A stretch of DNA of 64,000 nucleotides from Phytohabitans kaempferiae (GCF_042433955.1 NZ_JBHLUH010000059.1:31866-95865); one strand, 5' to 3'. Positions 44,307 through 52,906 are shown, numbered from the stretch's first letter. Numbers and translations are program-made. Notes: a model not told the origin generated them from the letters alone.

Positions 44307-44831
44307 TCAGCCCACTCGACGATTGCCGGTGCCGTACCCAAACGACTTGGCCGTCGCCGGGTTCGACGACAGCCCCCGTCGGGTCGAGCCGATGCGTCGT
44401 ACCGCGACCCCGAACACCCGTCCGGCCGAGACGTACCCGAAGTTCCTGGAGTCGTAGCTGGCGGCCAGATTGTCGCCGATGATGACGAGGGATCCGCCTG
44501 GTACCGGGGCGCCAGGTGGGATCGACAGGACGGTGGCGACCGACGCCGGCACCGGGTCGCCGTGGATTGCGGCGGCCCGCTTGATGAGCCAGCGTCCGTC
44601 GTCGGGAGGCGCGCCGCCGAGTTCGGGATCGTGGAGGTCGACCACGACGATGTCACCGACCCGCACCCGCGTCAGTCGGGTACGCCGGACCAGCAGCCGG
44701 TCGCCGGAGGCGAGGGTCGGGTGCATGCTGTTGCCGGCCACAGTGACGATCCGCAGGCGCTGTCGTAGCCACCAGGCGACCGCGCCGAGCGCCATGACGG
44801 CAGCGGCCGCGGCGATCAGAACCGTCGTCAT
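44307..44831 (-). CDS. S26-family signal peptidase
   Basis: 174 residues from ATG 44831. One N-terminal membrane helix (VLIAAAAAVMALGAVAWWL) is followed by the type I signal peptidase motifs GNSMHPTL with nucleophile S35, then GDIVVVD and RWLIKRAAA with general base K84. A late GDN...YDSRNFGYV follows. It is smaller than LepB, as in actinobacterial S26 proteins of peptide clusters. It lies downstream of an eight-cysteine peptide gene on the same strand, separated by a strong hairpin. The last 25 or so residues run antisense over a lacI-like fragment and look non-native, so the C-terminus may have been extended by recombination. Confidence 0.87.
   Translation of the reverse strand: MTTVLIAAAAAVMALGAVAWWLRQRLRIVTVAGNSMHPTLASGDRLLVRRTRLTRVRVGDIVVVDLHDPELGGAPPDDGRWLIKRAAAIHGDPVPASVATVLSIPPGAPVPGGSLVIIGDNLAASYDSRNFGYVSAGRVFGVAVRRIGSTRRGLSSNPATAKSFGYGTGNRRVG
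44311..44400 (+). pseudogene. Fragment resembling LacI C-terminal segment
   Basis: One plus-strand frame reads VPYPNDLAVAGFDDSPRR, very close to the VPxDLAVxGFDDxP signature of LacI regulators. The flanks do not continue the family. It overlaps the 3' end of the S26 gene on the other strand. It may be debris from a sugar regulator. Confidence 0.4.
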
Positions 44832-44888
44832 TCCTACAACCACTTTCCATGGCCCGTGCCATCATCTCTGTTCGCAGGTCGGGAGGAT

Positions 44889-44930
44889 CTGCTCGGCGCC
44901 AGGAGGGTCGTGGTGGGCGGCGCCGAGCAG
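44889..44930. terminator. 12-bp perfect hairpin between the peptide gene and the S26 gene
   Basis: Arms CTGCTCGGCGCC and GGCGCCGAGCAG with an 18-nt loop. It starts 12 bp after the peptide stop codon. It would end or attenuate transcription so that peptide mRNA exceeds peptidase mRNA. Confidence 0.75.
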
Positions 44931-44941
44931 AACCTAGTCCA

Positions 44942-45202
44942 TTAGCAGCCGGCGAACGTCCAGGCGGTGCACTGGGCCCTGCCACCCGGCGGGTGGGTGT
45001 AGGTCCGGCAGTACTTTCCGTTCCGACCACCGCAGATGTTGGCGTTCATCGAGGTCCAGACGCACTGGCGGCAGGCCCCATTTTTGCAGGACTGACCAAT
45101 GAGGCTGGTGCAGCCCCTGGGCAGGGCTGCCGCGGTGACGGCCATGCGCGGTGCCAGCCGTTCAAGCAGCAGGTCGGCGAACCGGTTGAATAAATGTGAC
45201 AA
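44942..45202 (-). CDS. Eight-cysteine secreted-peptide precursor
   Basis: 86 residues from a TTG at 45202, with GAGGAG eight bases upstream. The first 30 residues form an amphipathic leader (FNRFADLLLERLAPRM) rather than a classic Sec signal. The remaining 56 contain eight cysteines (31, 39, 44, 47, 57, 65, 78, 86), two tryptophans and an NICGGRNGKYC stretch. The region is flanked by a divergent operon for a TlpA/MauD-like redoxin, an ABC exporter, an S26 peptidase and a MauE-like protein, all suited to disulfide formation, export and leader cleavage. The spacing around NICGG faintly recalls the light chain of methylamine dehydrogenase, whose maturation needs MauD and MauE. The product could be a bacteriocin-like peptide or a small redox protein; function unproven. 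Confidence 0.78.
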   Translation of the reverse strand: MSHLFNRFADLLLERLAPRMAVTAAALPRGCTSLIGQSCKNGACRQCVWTSMNANICGGRNGKYCRTYTHPPGGRAQCTAWTFAGC

Positions 45203-45854
45203 CTGGGCTTCTCCTCAGGGTTAGGCAGCGCTTTTCCCAGCCAGCCGACTCGGGGGCGCGCTGCTGTGGGACGACGCTTGCGCCGGCGTCACAGTTTGCG
45301 GCATCCCGATTGACGGATGCTTGTTCCCGGCTTGAATCCACAGCTCATGACGGTGGCGGATCAGGGATCATGTCTCAGTTGCTGGAGGGGCATCGCCGGC
45401 AGAGTCGCTGGACTCCCCGGTACCGCCGGTGAGCAGCGAATTGAATTCCGCTTTGAGCCCTTCTCAATACCTCCATGCCGACCTGTTGCTAGCTCATATC
45501 GCGAGCGACTCGCGAAACGTGTCATCACTGGACTAGCACCGGAGGCTGGTCTGCTCGGGCGGGTACGTGGGTCGGTACGTGGTTGTCTACTGCGGCAGCT
45601 ACACCCCCTCGAACAATTAGCGTCACCGGGGTGTGACAACGATGCGGGCGGACGGGAGACCCGCCGCGGCGGCTGTCGCCGCACCGACCGAGACCTCTGG
45701 TGATCTGGGAATTCAATTCGGCCGCAAGCCGGCTTCAACTCCCATCCGCCAACCTTGCTGCGACTGTTCGTCGATGAGGAAGGCCCGACGGGCGCCTGCG
45801 GGCAGGGCCGTACGGAGCCGGTGGTCGTCGGTTGTGATGATCTGGAAGGTTGCG
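45203..45854. other. Divergent promoter region of the Cys-rich peptide cluster
   Basis: About 650 bp between the divergent peptide and redoxin genes. No convincing gene. It contains a GTCAC-N6-GTGAC inverted repeat within 45620-45640 that could be an operator. Confidence 0.4.
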
Positions 45855-46412
45855 ATGACTGCGTTTTTGATCGCGCTGGTGGTGCTGGTTGGCGTCGTCG
45901 CGGTGCTGAACCTGGTGCTGACGGTAGGGGTGATCCGTCGGTTGCGGCAGCACACCGAAAAGCTGGCTGACCTGTCGGCTATGGGCCCGCCGATGGACAT
46001 GATGATCGGTGCGGGTGAGCGGGTGGGCGAGTTCGCGGCGACCACCACTGACGGGGAGCCGGTCTCGCGGGAACTGCTGTTTGGGCAGACGCTGGTGGGG
46101 GTGCTCTCGCCCGACTGTAGTGCCTGCAAGGAGCGGCTGCCCGAGTTCATCGCCCGCGCCGAGGCCTTCCCGGGTGGGCGCGGTCAGGTGCTGGCCGTGC
46201 TGGCCGGCGAGCCGGCGGAGGTCCAGCCCTACCGGGAGCGGTTGGCTCCGGTGGCGCGGGTGGTGATCGAGCCGCCGACGGGTGGGCCGCTCGCCACCGC
46301 GTTGAACGTGCAGGGCTACCCGGCGTTCGCCGTGCTGGACTCCACCGGGACAGTGGTGGCCGGTGAGTCCGATCTGCCTCAGCCACCGGTAATGTCGCCA
46401 GCCTCCACCTGA
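45855..46412 (+). CDS. TlpA/MauD-like membrane-anchored redoxin
   Basis: The ATG at 45855 follows TGGAAGG. The 185-residue protein has one N-terminal membrane helix (AFLIALVVLVGVVAVLNLVL) and a thioredoxin-fold domain outside the membrane with a CSAC active site (C88, C91) and a GYPAFAVLDSTG cis-proline region. TlpA/MauD-type proteins oxidise or reduce disulfides of exported substrates. Here it lies at the head of an operon with an ABC exporter, an S26 peptidase and a MauE-like protein, next to a gene for an eight-cysteine peptide. Disulfide handling of that peptide is the obvious role (inference). Confidence 0.82.
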   Translation: MTAFLIALVVLVGVVAVLNLVLTVGVIRRLRQHTEKLADLSAMGPPMDMMIGAGERVGEFAATTTDGEPVSRELLFGQTLVGVLSPDCSACKERLPEFIARAEAFPGGRGQVLAVLAGEPAEVQPYRERLAPVARVVIEPPTGGPLATALNVQGYPAFAVLDSTGTVVAGESDLPQPPVMSPAST

Positions 46413-46417
46413 ACGCC

Positions 46418-48271
46418 ATGGCCAGTTCGAACGGTGGCGCCCGGGCCGGCATCACAGGGTTGGCCCGGGCGCTGGGGCTGGTGTGGTCCGCCGGTCGGTA
46501 CCACCTGCTCGGGTACGGAACGCTGACCCTGCTGGAGGCCGCAGTTCCGGTCGCGACCGCGTGGCTGACCAAGCATGCGCTGGACACGATCGTCGACCCC
46601 GCCCCGGGCACGTCTGTGCTGATCGTCGCAGGGGTCGGGTTGGCGGTGACCGGTGTGGTCATCAGCGTGCTGCCGCACGCCTCCGGCTATCTGACCGCGG
46701 AGTTGGGCCGGCGGGTCGGGTTGCTGGCGCAGGACCGGTTGTTCGCGGCGGCGGAGCGGTTCGTGGGGCTGCGCCGGTTCGAAGACCCGATTTTCCTGGA
46801 CCGGTTGAACCTAGCGCAGCAGGCGGGTGGGTCCACCCCGGGCCAGGTGGCGTCGGGGGCCTTCGGCATCGGCGGCAGCGTGGTGACGGTGATGGGTTTC
46901 ATCGGATCGCTGTTGCTGGTCAGCCCGCTGCTGGCGGCCGCGGTTGTGATCGGGACGGTGCCAGCGGTGTTCGCGGAGTGGAACCTGTCGCGGCAGCGTA
47001 CGGCGATGATGTGGCGGGTCAGCCCGGCGCAGCGGCGGGAGTTCTTCTTCCAGCAGTTACTCACCAGTGTGCAGGCGGCGAAGGAACTGCGGCTGTTCGG
47101 CGCCAGCGGCCACTTTCGCCAACGCATGCTCACCGAGCGGCGCACCGCCAACAAGGAGGGTCGGCGGATGGACCGGCGGGAGATGCTGACCCAGTCAGGG
47201 CTGAGCCTGCTCACCGCGGCCGTCGCCGGTGCCTGCCTGCTGTGGGCGCTGTTCGCAGCCGCGCGTGGCCGGCTCACCGCCGGCGACGTGACGCTGCTGA
47301 TCGGCGCGGTCGCCGCGGTGCAGGGCGGGGTGGCAATGCTGGTGAACCAGATGATGCAGACCCACCAGGAGCTGACCATGTTCGACCACTTCCTGGCCGT
47401 GGTCGACAGCGAACCGGACCTGCCAGTGCGTGAACACACCGCGTGGGCGCTGCCGCTGCAATGGGATATCGAGTTCCGGGACGTGTGGTTCCGGTACTCA
47501 CCGGAACACCCGTGGACGCTACGGGGCGTTTCGTTCCGGATCCACCGGGGACAGGCGGTCGGACTGGTCGGTCGCAACGGCGCAGGCAAGAGCACCCTGG
47601 TCAAGCTGCTGTGCCGAATGTACGACCCGGACCAGGGTTCGATCCGGTGGGACGGGGTCGACCTGCGCGACATGGATCCCGCCGATCTGCGCCGCCGGGT
47701 CGGAGTGGTGTTCCAGGACTACATGGAGTACGACCTGACCGCAGCCGAGAACATCGCCCTCGGCGACCTCGACAACCCGCACGATCGGAGGAAGATCGTC
47801 GTCGCCGCCCAGAAGGCCGGCATCCACCACAAGCTCGCCGCCCTGCCCCACGGCTACGACACGTTGCTGACCCGGATGTTCTTCGGTGCAACCGAAACGG
47901 AGGTCACCGATCCGGACAACGGCGTCGTGCTCTCCGGCGGGCAGTGGCAGCGGCTGGCCCTGGCCCGGGCATTGCTGCGCGATGAGCGCGACCTGCTCAT
48001 CCTCGACGAGCCGAGCTCCGGATTGGACGCCGAGGCGGAGTACGAGATCCACCAGACTCTCCGCAGCTACCGGCAGGGCCGCACCAGCCTGCTGATCTCC
48101 CACCGGCTCGGTGCCATCCGTGACGCGGACGTCCTGGTCGTCCTCGACCAGGGTCGGGTGGTCGAGCGGGGCACGCACGCGGAACTGATGACGACCGGCG
48201 GCGTCTACGCGATGCTGTTCACCATGCAGGCGGCCGCATACCAGGCGCCGGAACCCTCGGCGGCACCGTGA
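46418..48271 (+). CDS. ABC exporter (fused permease and ATPase)
   Basis: 617 residues with an N-terminal transmembrane domain of about six helices and a C-terminal ATPase. Motifs are Walker A GRNGAGKST (about 385), Q-loop VVFQDYMEYD, signature LSGGQWQRLALARAL (about 505), Walker B LLILDEPSS (about 526) and the H-loop histidine in LISHRLG. There is no N-terminal C39 peptidase domain, so leader removal must be done by another enzyme; the S26 peptidases are candidates. It begins 6 bp after the redoxin gene and overlaps the second S26 gene by 4 bp. Probably exports the Cys-rich peptide. Confidence 0.9.
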   Translation: MASSNGGARAGITGLARALGLVWSAGRYHLLGYGTLTLLEAAVPVATAWLTKHALDTIVDPAPGTSVLIVAGVGLAVTGVVISVLPHASGYLTAELGRRVGLLAQDRLFAAAERFVGLRRFEDPIFLDRLNLAQQAGGSTPGQVASGAFGIGGSVVTVMGFIGSLLLVSPLLAAAVVIGTVPAVFAEWNLSRQRTAMMWRVSPAQRREFFFQQLLTSVQAAKELRLFGASGHFRQRMLTERRTANKEGRRMDRREMLTQSGLSLLTAAVAGACLLWALFAAARGRLTAGDVTLLIGAVAAVQGGVAMLVNQMMQTHQELTMFDHFLAVVDSEPDLPVREHTAWALPLQWDIEFRDVWFRYSPEHPWTLRGVSFRIHRGQAVGLVGRNGAGKSTLVKLLCRMYDPDQGSIRWDGVDLRDMDPADLRRRVGVVFQDYMEYDLTAAENIALGDLDNPHDRRKIVVAAQKAGIHHKLAALPHGYDTLLTRMFFGATETEVTDPDNGVVLSGGQWQRLALARALLRDERDLLILDEPSSGLDAEAEYEIHQTLRSYRQGRTSLLISHRLGAIRDADVLVVLDQGRVVERGTHAELMTTGGVYAMLFTMQAAAYQAPEPSAAP

Positions 48272-48723
48272 CCCCGTACCTGATCGGCGTCACCGCCGCG
48301 ACCGCGATCTGTGTGGCGACCAGCTGGCTGCGGTGGCGGCTACGGATCATCACCGTCGTCAGCGCGAGCATGCGGCCCACCCTGGCGCCCGGCGACCGCA
48401 TACTCGTATGCCGCACCGCTGGCCGGCGTCCGCAGCGGCGACATTGCGGTGCTCGTGTACCCCGACCGCGGCGAACGCGATACCGACCGCCATCGCGTGA
48501 CAACTGGCTCGTCAAACGCGCGGTCGCGACGCCCGGCGACCCGGTGCCGGCCTCTGTTGCCCCGGTCCTGTCGGTTCGGCGAGGACGCTCGGCGCGGGCC
48601 GGTGCACTCATCGCCATCGGCGACAGCCGCGACATGAGCTTGGATTCCCGCGCATTCGGCTACGTATTCGCCGATGACCTACTCGGGGTGGTCCTGCGAC
48701 CGACCCGTACCGGTGCACGCTGA
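48268..48723 (+). CDS. S26-family signal peptidase with compensating frameshift
   Basis: The GTG start overlaps the ABC gene stop. 151 residues. The two catalytic regions are intact: SASMRPTL with S34, and NWLVKRAVATPGDPV with K83. Between them, residues about 50-77 read as an Arg/Pro-rich nonsense-like stretch. Another frame over the same DNA (about 48415-48500) reads PLAGVRSGDIAVLVYPDRGE, matching the VRVGDIVVVDLHD part of the other S26 protein at 44307. Thus two opposite single-base frameshifts enclose this segment. Either the gene carries a local frameshifted patch or the sequence has paired errors. The restored protein would be a standard S26 enzyme acting on the exported peptide. Confidence 0.8.
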   Translation: MTPYLIGVTAATAICVATSWLRWRLRIITVVSASMRPTLAPGDRILVCRTAGRRPQRRHCGARVPRPRRTRYRPPSRDNWLVKRAVATPGDPVPASVAPVLSVRRGRSARAGALIAIGDSRDMSLDSRAFGYVFADDLLGVVLRPTRTGAR

Positions 48724-48742
48724 CACGCCTGGAGTGACTCGC

Positions 48743-49270
48743 ATGGAGTATGTCGTGGTTGGCCTGCGCAGCCTGATCGTGCTGGTGTTCGTGGTCTCGG
48801 CGGCGAGCAAGGTGCGCGGCCGACGAGCGTACGCCGAGTTCGTGACCGCCACCGGTCGACTGTCGCCCCGGCGGGTATCTGTCGCGACGGCCCGACGGCT
48901 GGCAACGGGCGTGGTAGCGGCCGAACTCGCGACGGTGATGCTGGTTCTGGTGCCGAGGACCGCAACGATGGGGTTCGCGGTCGCCGCCACGCTACTGCTG
49001 GCGTTCACCGGCGCGATCCTGCTCGCGCTGCGACGCGGTGAGCGAGCGCCCTGCCGGTGCTTCGGTTCCGCCGAACAGCCACTGGGGTACCCACAGGTGG
49101 CGCGCAACCTCCTGCTTCTCGCGGCCTGCACACTCGGCCTGGCCGGCGGGCAGCTCGTCGTCGCGTCACCCAGCCCGGGCGGTGCCCTGCTCGCGGTGGC
49201 CGCGGGAGCCCTCGCCGCAACGCTGGTGGCCGTCTTCGACGACCTTGTCGCGCTGTTCCGACCGCCCTGA
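48743..49270 (+). CDS. MauE/DoxX-like membrane protein
   Basis: 175 residues from an ATG with GGAG eight bases upstream. Four to five membrane helices (LRSLIVLVFVVSAASKV, VVAAELATVMLVLVP, FAVAATLLLAFTGAILLAL, LLLLAACTLGLAGG) and an APCRCFG cysteine pair (C104, C106) after the third helix. This is the layout of MauE-type proteins that support disulfide formation in exported Cys-rich proteins. Last gene of the redoxin-ABC-S26-MauE operon. Confidence 0.85.
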   Translation: MEYVVVGLRSLIVLVFVVSAASKVRGRRAYAEFVTATGRLSPRRVSVATARRLATGVVAAELATVMLVLVPRTATMGFAVAATLLLAFTGAILLALRRGERAPCRCFGSAEQPLGYPQVARNLLLLAACTLGLAGGQLVVASPSPGGALLAVAAGALAATLVAVFDDLVALFRPP

Positions 49271-49568
49271 CTCCACCGGACGTCGCGACTGACCGCCTGG
49301 CGCGCCGGGCGTCCCCCCAGCGCCTCCACCTGCCGATCGGTTCAGGTCCCCCGGAAGGAACGCTCCGAGGTCTGCGCGATCTGGCCATCCCTACGGCCAA
49401 CGGGTTACCAGCGACGGTCAGGACCGGTTTCGCATTCTGCCGCGTTCGGCCCACGGTTGCCCCTTGGGCTGCACGTTCGTTCCATCGATCGATCGCCATG
49501 CGAACCATCCATGACGGGGCGCGGGTGGGGTACGGCACGGGAAACCCAACTGCTATAGCATCGTTGCT
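49271..49568. other. Upstream region of the toxin-antitoxin pair
   Basis: No gene. Just before the toxin start, TGCTAT occurs twice (within 49550-49570), with a TATAGC that could act as a -10 for a leaderless transcript. Confidence 0.4.
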
Positions 49569-49949
49569 ATGGCCTGGGGTACCGTGGAGCTGGAGCCAGA
49601 AGTCGAGCGATGGTTGGAGGGCTTGTCGACCTCGCTGTTTGCGAGAGCGGCGTTCTACGTTGATCTGCTGGCGGATCAGGGCTCGCTGTTGGGCGAGCCC
49701 TATATCAGCGGCGACTTCCAAGGCAAGATCATGACCAAGCAGCTCGACGGGAAGCTGCGCGAACTGCGGTTCTATCTGGAGCGCGAAGCGGTGCGAATCT
49801 CGTACTGGATAGCCCCTGACCGTCGGATCATCTTGCTCAGGGTGTTTCGCAAGTCGCGGATGCGTGACGTGCGGGAGGTCGAGCGAGCGCGTCGTGCGCT
49901 GGCTAGGTGCATCGATGAGGCGCACAGCGCCGAGGAGGAAGTGGGCTAG
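49569..49949 (+). CDS. RelE/HigB-type toxin
   Basis: 126 residues. It has the phage-derived Gp49-like/HigB pattern: VELEPEVERWLEGL, MTKQLDGKLRELRFYLE, VRISYWIAPDRRIILLRVF and a C-terminal REVERARRALARC helix. Such toxins cleave mRNA on the ribosome. The downstream XRE gene, 3 bp away, encodes the likely antitoxin; toxin-first order is typical of higBA. The start lacks a ribosome-binding site and may be leaderless. Confidence 0.88.
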   Translation: MAWGTVELEPEVERWLEGLSTSLFARAAFYVDLLADQGSLLGEPYISGDFQGKIMTKQLDGKLRELRFYLEREAVRISYWIAPDRRIILLRVFRKSRMRDVREVERARRALARCIDEAHSAEEEVG

Positions 49950-49952
49950 GCG

Positions 49953-50225
49953 ATGGGGGAGCGGCGGATGAGTGAGCCCGGTGCAGCAGAGGCGTACGAC
50001 GCGACGCGGCTGGCGTTCGAACTCGGCCGCGAGGTGCGTGAGCTTCGTGAGCGTCGGGGATGGAGTCAGTCGGAGCTGGCGCGGGCGTCCGGGATGACCC
50101 AGTCGGCGGTGGCTCGATTCGAGGCGGGCGGTACCGTGCCGACCTTGCCGGTGCTGGAGCGTCTCGCGGCGGCGTTGGAGGTGGGGCTCAGCGTCAAGTT
50201 CGAACCGCGCGGCGCCGCCGCCTGA
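49953..50225 (+). CDS. XRE-family antitoxin (HigA-like)
   Basis: 90 residues; a downstream ATG (MSEPGAAEAYD) is an alternative start. The helix-turn-helix reads VRELRERRGWSQSELARASG, MTQSAVARFEAGG and LERLAAALEVGLSVKFEP. It follows the toxin gene by 3 bp. HigA antitoxins bind toxin and repress the operon promoter. Confidence 0.88.
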   Translation: MGERRMSEPGAAEAYDATRLAFELGREVRELRERRGWSQSELARASGMTQSAVARFEAGGTVPTLPVLERLAAALEVGLSVKFEPRGAAA

Positions 50226-50548
50226 GCGAGATCTCATCGGACACCGCTCCGGCGCCGTGACCTGCTCAAACGTAGCGGCAGCGGATCACCGGCGACGGTC
50301 GTGGCCTGGTTCGCATGGTGATGTCTCCGGCCCACCCGAGACGGGTACCTTAAACGCAGACCGTACGACGAAAACGCCTGCTCAGGTAGCCTCTGAGGGT
50401 GATTCTTACGGCCCCGAAGGTGTGCCGACGCTCAAGCACGCCGGCGGTGAACACGTAGTCTCGCCTACCGGCTCGACGAGATGCAGCGTCGGTAGGCCGG
50501 ATGCGGCCATGGGTAGGGTGCATCCGTGTCAGGACGGACGGAGGCGGC
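50226..50548. other. Intergenic region before the helicase-associated gene
   Basis: About 320 bp. No gene recognised; presumably promoter DNA. Confidence 0.4.
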
Positions 50549-52906
50549 GTGGTCACTGCGGCTTGGTTGAGGCGCCTCGGTGAGGACGGGTTGACGGACC
50601 TGCTGCGGCGGCGGCCGGAGGCGTTGGCGGTACCGCAGCCGGTGTCGTTGGGCGAGCTGGCTGAGCGGTTGGCGACGCCGGCGGCGACGGTCGCCGCGTT
50701 GCGCCGGTTGGACCGTCCGACGTTGCAGGTCGCTGAGGCGTTGGCGGCACTCGGTGGCCGGGCTGAGCGGCCAGTCTTGGACCAGTTGCTGGGCGCCGGG
50801 ACGGCCAGCGGGCGGGCGGACGTGACGCGTGCTCTGGACACGCTCCGGGCCAACGCGCTCGTGCTCGATGACGCCGCACCGCAACTCGTGCCCGCCGCCG
50901 CAGCGGCTTGGCCGCGTCCGCTCGGGCTGGGCGACCCGGTCGCGGCCGGCCTGGCGTACCGGACCGCCGATCAGCTCCGCACCATGGCCCGGAATCTGGG
51001 TATCAGGCCGGCTGGGCGCAAGGCCGACGTCCTTGATCAGGTGCTCGCCTGCCTCCGTGACGGCGAGCGGGTCCTCGCCCTCGTGGCTGGTGCTCCGGCC
51101 GGCGTTCGCGACATGCTGGAGAAAGCTGCGGCCGGCGGCGAGATCGAGCCGGAGTCCTTCTACTACAGCTCGTACGGCGGCCGTCCGCAAACACCGCAAG
51201 CGTGGGCGATCGCGCGCGGCCTGCTGGCGCGGACCTCTGAGTGGGGCGGCGAGCTGATCATGCCGGCCGAGGTCGCCCTGACGCTACGCGGCTCGGGGTA
51301 CGCTGCACCGTTCGACTCCGTGCCGCCATCCGTCCGGCGGTCGGCGGCTGATCCGGCAACGACGGCGCGCGCGGCGGCCGCCGCTGGCGCCGCGATGGTC
51401 CGGCTGGTCGCTGATCTTCTGGAGGCGGCGGGCAAGAAGCCCGTGCCGACGCTGCGCACCGGCGGGATCGGCTTGCGCGAGCTGAAGCGGCTGGCGAAAG
51501 TGCTCGGCTGCGCCGAGCCGGAGCTGCGGCTGGGGTTGTCGGTCGCCGCGCACGCCGGGTTGCTGTCGCTCGGGGACGGGCAGGCAGCACCGACGGCCGA
51601 CTACGACGGATGGCGAGGGCACGAGCCGGCCAATCAGCTTTCCACGCTGCTCCGTGCGTGGTGGCGATCGCCGTCCGCGCCGCTGGCTGCCTCTGGTGCG
51701 GTCACGCCTGACGAGGTTCATGCCGGCACCGTCGAACTACGTGCCGCCGTCATCGCCGCCGCGTCGGAGCAGGAAGCTGCGGCCATCAACGATCCTCGAG
51801 CCCTGGCGGACCTGGCCATCTGGCGGCAGCCGCTGGCGTTCGGCGATCCCGATACCGCACCGGACAAGGCCGTCGCCTGCTGGCAGGAAGCCGCTCTGCT
51901 GGGCGTGACCGGCGCGGGTGCGGTCACTGCGGCTGGCCACGCACTGCTCGGCGGTGCCGACGACCTGACCGCTGTGCTCGGCGATATCGGCACCACCCAG
52001 CACCACGCCCGGCTACAGGCCGACCTCACCGCCGTCGTCACCGGCAGCCCTGACGCCGCTTTGAGCGCGCTGCTCGACCTGGCCGCCGATCCCGAAACCC
52101 GCGGGGTCGCGCGCACGTGGCGGTTCAGCCCGGCCACCGTGCGGCGGGCGCTCGACGCCGGACACACAGCCAACAGCCTGCTCGACGCACTCGCTGACAT
52201 CGCGACCGGCGAGCTGCCGCAGCCGCTGCGCTACCTCGTCGCCGACGTCGCCCGCCGACACGGCTCCGTGCGGGCCAGCACCGTAGCCTGCTGCCTGCGC
52301 AGTGAAGACACCGCCCTGCTGAACGAAATCGTCGCGGACCGCCGGCTGCGAGCCCTAGGACTGCGCCAGCTCGCCCCGACAGTGCTCGCCGCCGCTGCCC
52401 CGCTACAGGATGTCCTTCCCGCGCTCCGCGACGCCGGCTACGCACCGGTTGCCGAAGCCGACGACGGCACCCCGATCGTGGAACGGGCGATCGACCACCG
52501 CGCATCCACTAGCCCGCCCCGCCAGGCACGCGCCAAGAGCCCCGCAAAGCGCCGGACGGCCAAGCCGCGCCAGATAGCCGCCCGCCCTGAGGCTGCCGAC
52601 CTTGTACGGAAGTTGCTCGCCGCTCCCGACGAGACGCTGATACCGCTCACACCGTCGCTGGAGGCGGTACGCCTGTCCGCGATCAATCTCACGACGAGCG
52701 AAGCGCGAATCCTGGCCCACGCGATCGACCACCGCCAATCAGTGACGATCAGCTACGTCAACCGGGACGGCAACCCCAGCAACCGCACCATCGACAACAT
52801 CGAACTCACCGGCGGCTCACTACTGGCGTGGTGCCGACTCCGTGAAGACGAACGCTGGTTCAACCTCAAACGAATCTTGGCCGTCGAACCCGCCGACCCC
52901 GCGTGA
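50549..52906 (+). CDS. XPB/Ssl2-type helicase-associated domain protein with WYL-like end
   Basis: The GTG at 50549 has GGAGG six bases upstream. 785 residues. The N-terminal 250 residues are repeated helix-loop units of winged-helix type (LRRLGEDGLTDLLRRRPEAL, LRRLDRPTLQVAEALAAL). A central Ala-rich part resembles the helicase-associated XPB_Ssl2 domain found in actinobacterial proteins encoded near XPB helicases. The C-terminal 70 residues (DHRQSVTISYVNRDGNPSNR, WCRLREDERWFNLKRILAVE) look like a WYL domain, a ligand- or nucleic-acid-sensing fold. There are no helicase motifs of its own. Likely a DNA-repair-related accessory factor; no partner helicase is in the window. Confidence 0.8.
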   Translation: MVTAAWLRRLGEDGLTDLLRRRPEALAVPQPVSLGELAERLATPAATVAALRRLDRPTLQVAEALAALGGRAERPVLDQLLGAGTASGRADVTRALDTLRANALVLDDAAPQLVPAAAAAWPRPLGLGDPVAAGLAYRTADQLRTMARNLGIRPAGRKADVLDQVLACLRDGERVLALVAGAPAGVRDMLEKAAAGGEIEPESFYYSSYGGRPQTPQAWAIARGLLARTSEWGGELIMPAEVALTLRGSGYAAPFDSVPPSVRRSAADPATTARAAAAAGAAMVRLVADLLEAAGKKPVPTLRTGGIGLRELKRLAKVLGCAEPELRLGLSVAAHAGLLSLGDGQAAPTADYDGWRGHEPANQLSTLLRAWWRSPSAPLAASGAVTPDEVHAGTVELRAAVIAAASEQEAAAINDPRALADLAIWRQPLAFGDPDTAPDKAVACWQEAALLGVTGAGAVTAAGHALLGGADDLTAVLGDIGTTQHHARLQADLTAVVTGSPDAALSALLDLAADPETRGVARTWRFSPATVRRALDAGHTANSLLDALADIATGELPQPLRYLVADVARRHGSVRASTVACCLRSEDTALLNEIVADRRLRALGLRQLAPTVLAAAAPLQDVLPALRDAGYAPVAEADDGTPIVERAIDHRASTSPPRQARAKSPAKRRTAKPRQIAARPEAADLVRKLLAAPDETLIPLTPSLEAVRLSAINLTTSEARILAHAIDHRQSVTISYVNRDGNPSNRTIDNIELTGGSLLAWCRLREDERWFNLKRILAVEPADPA

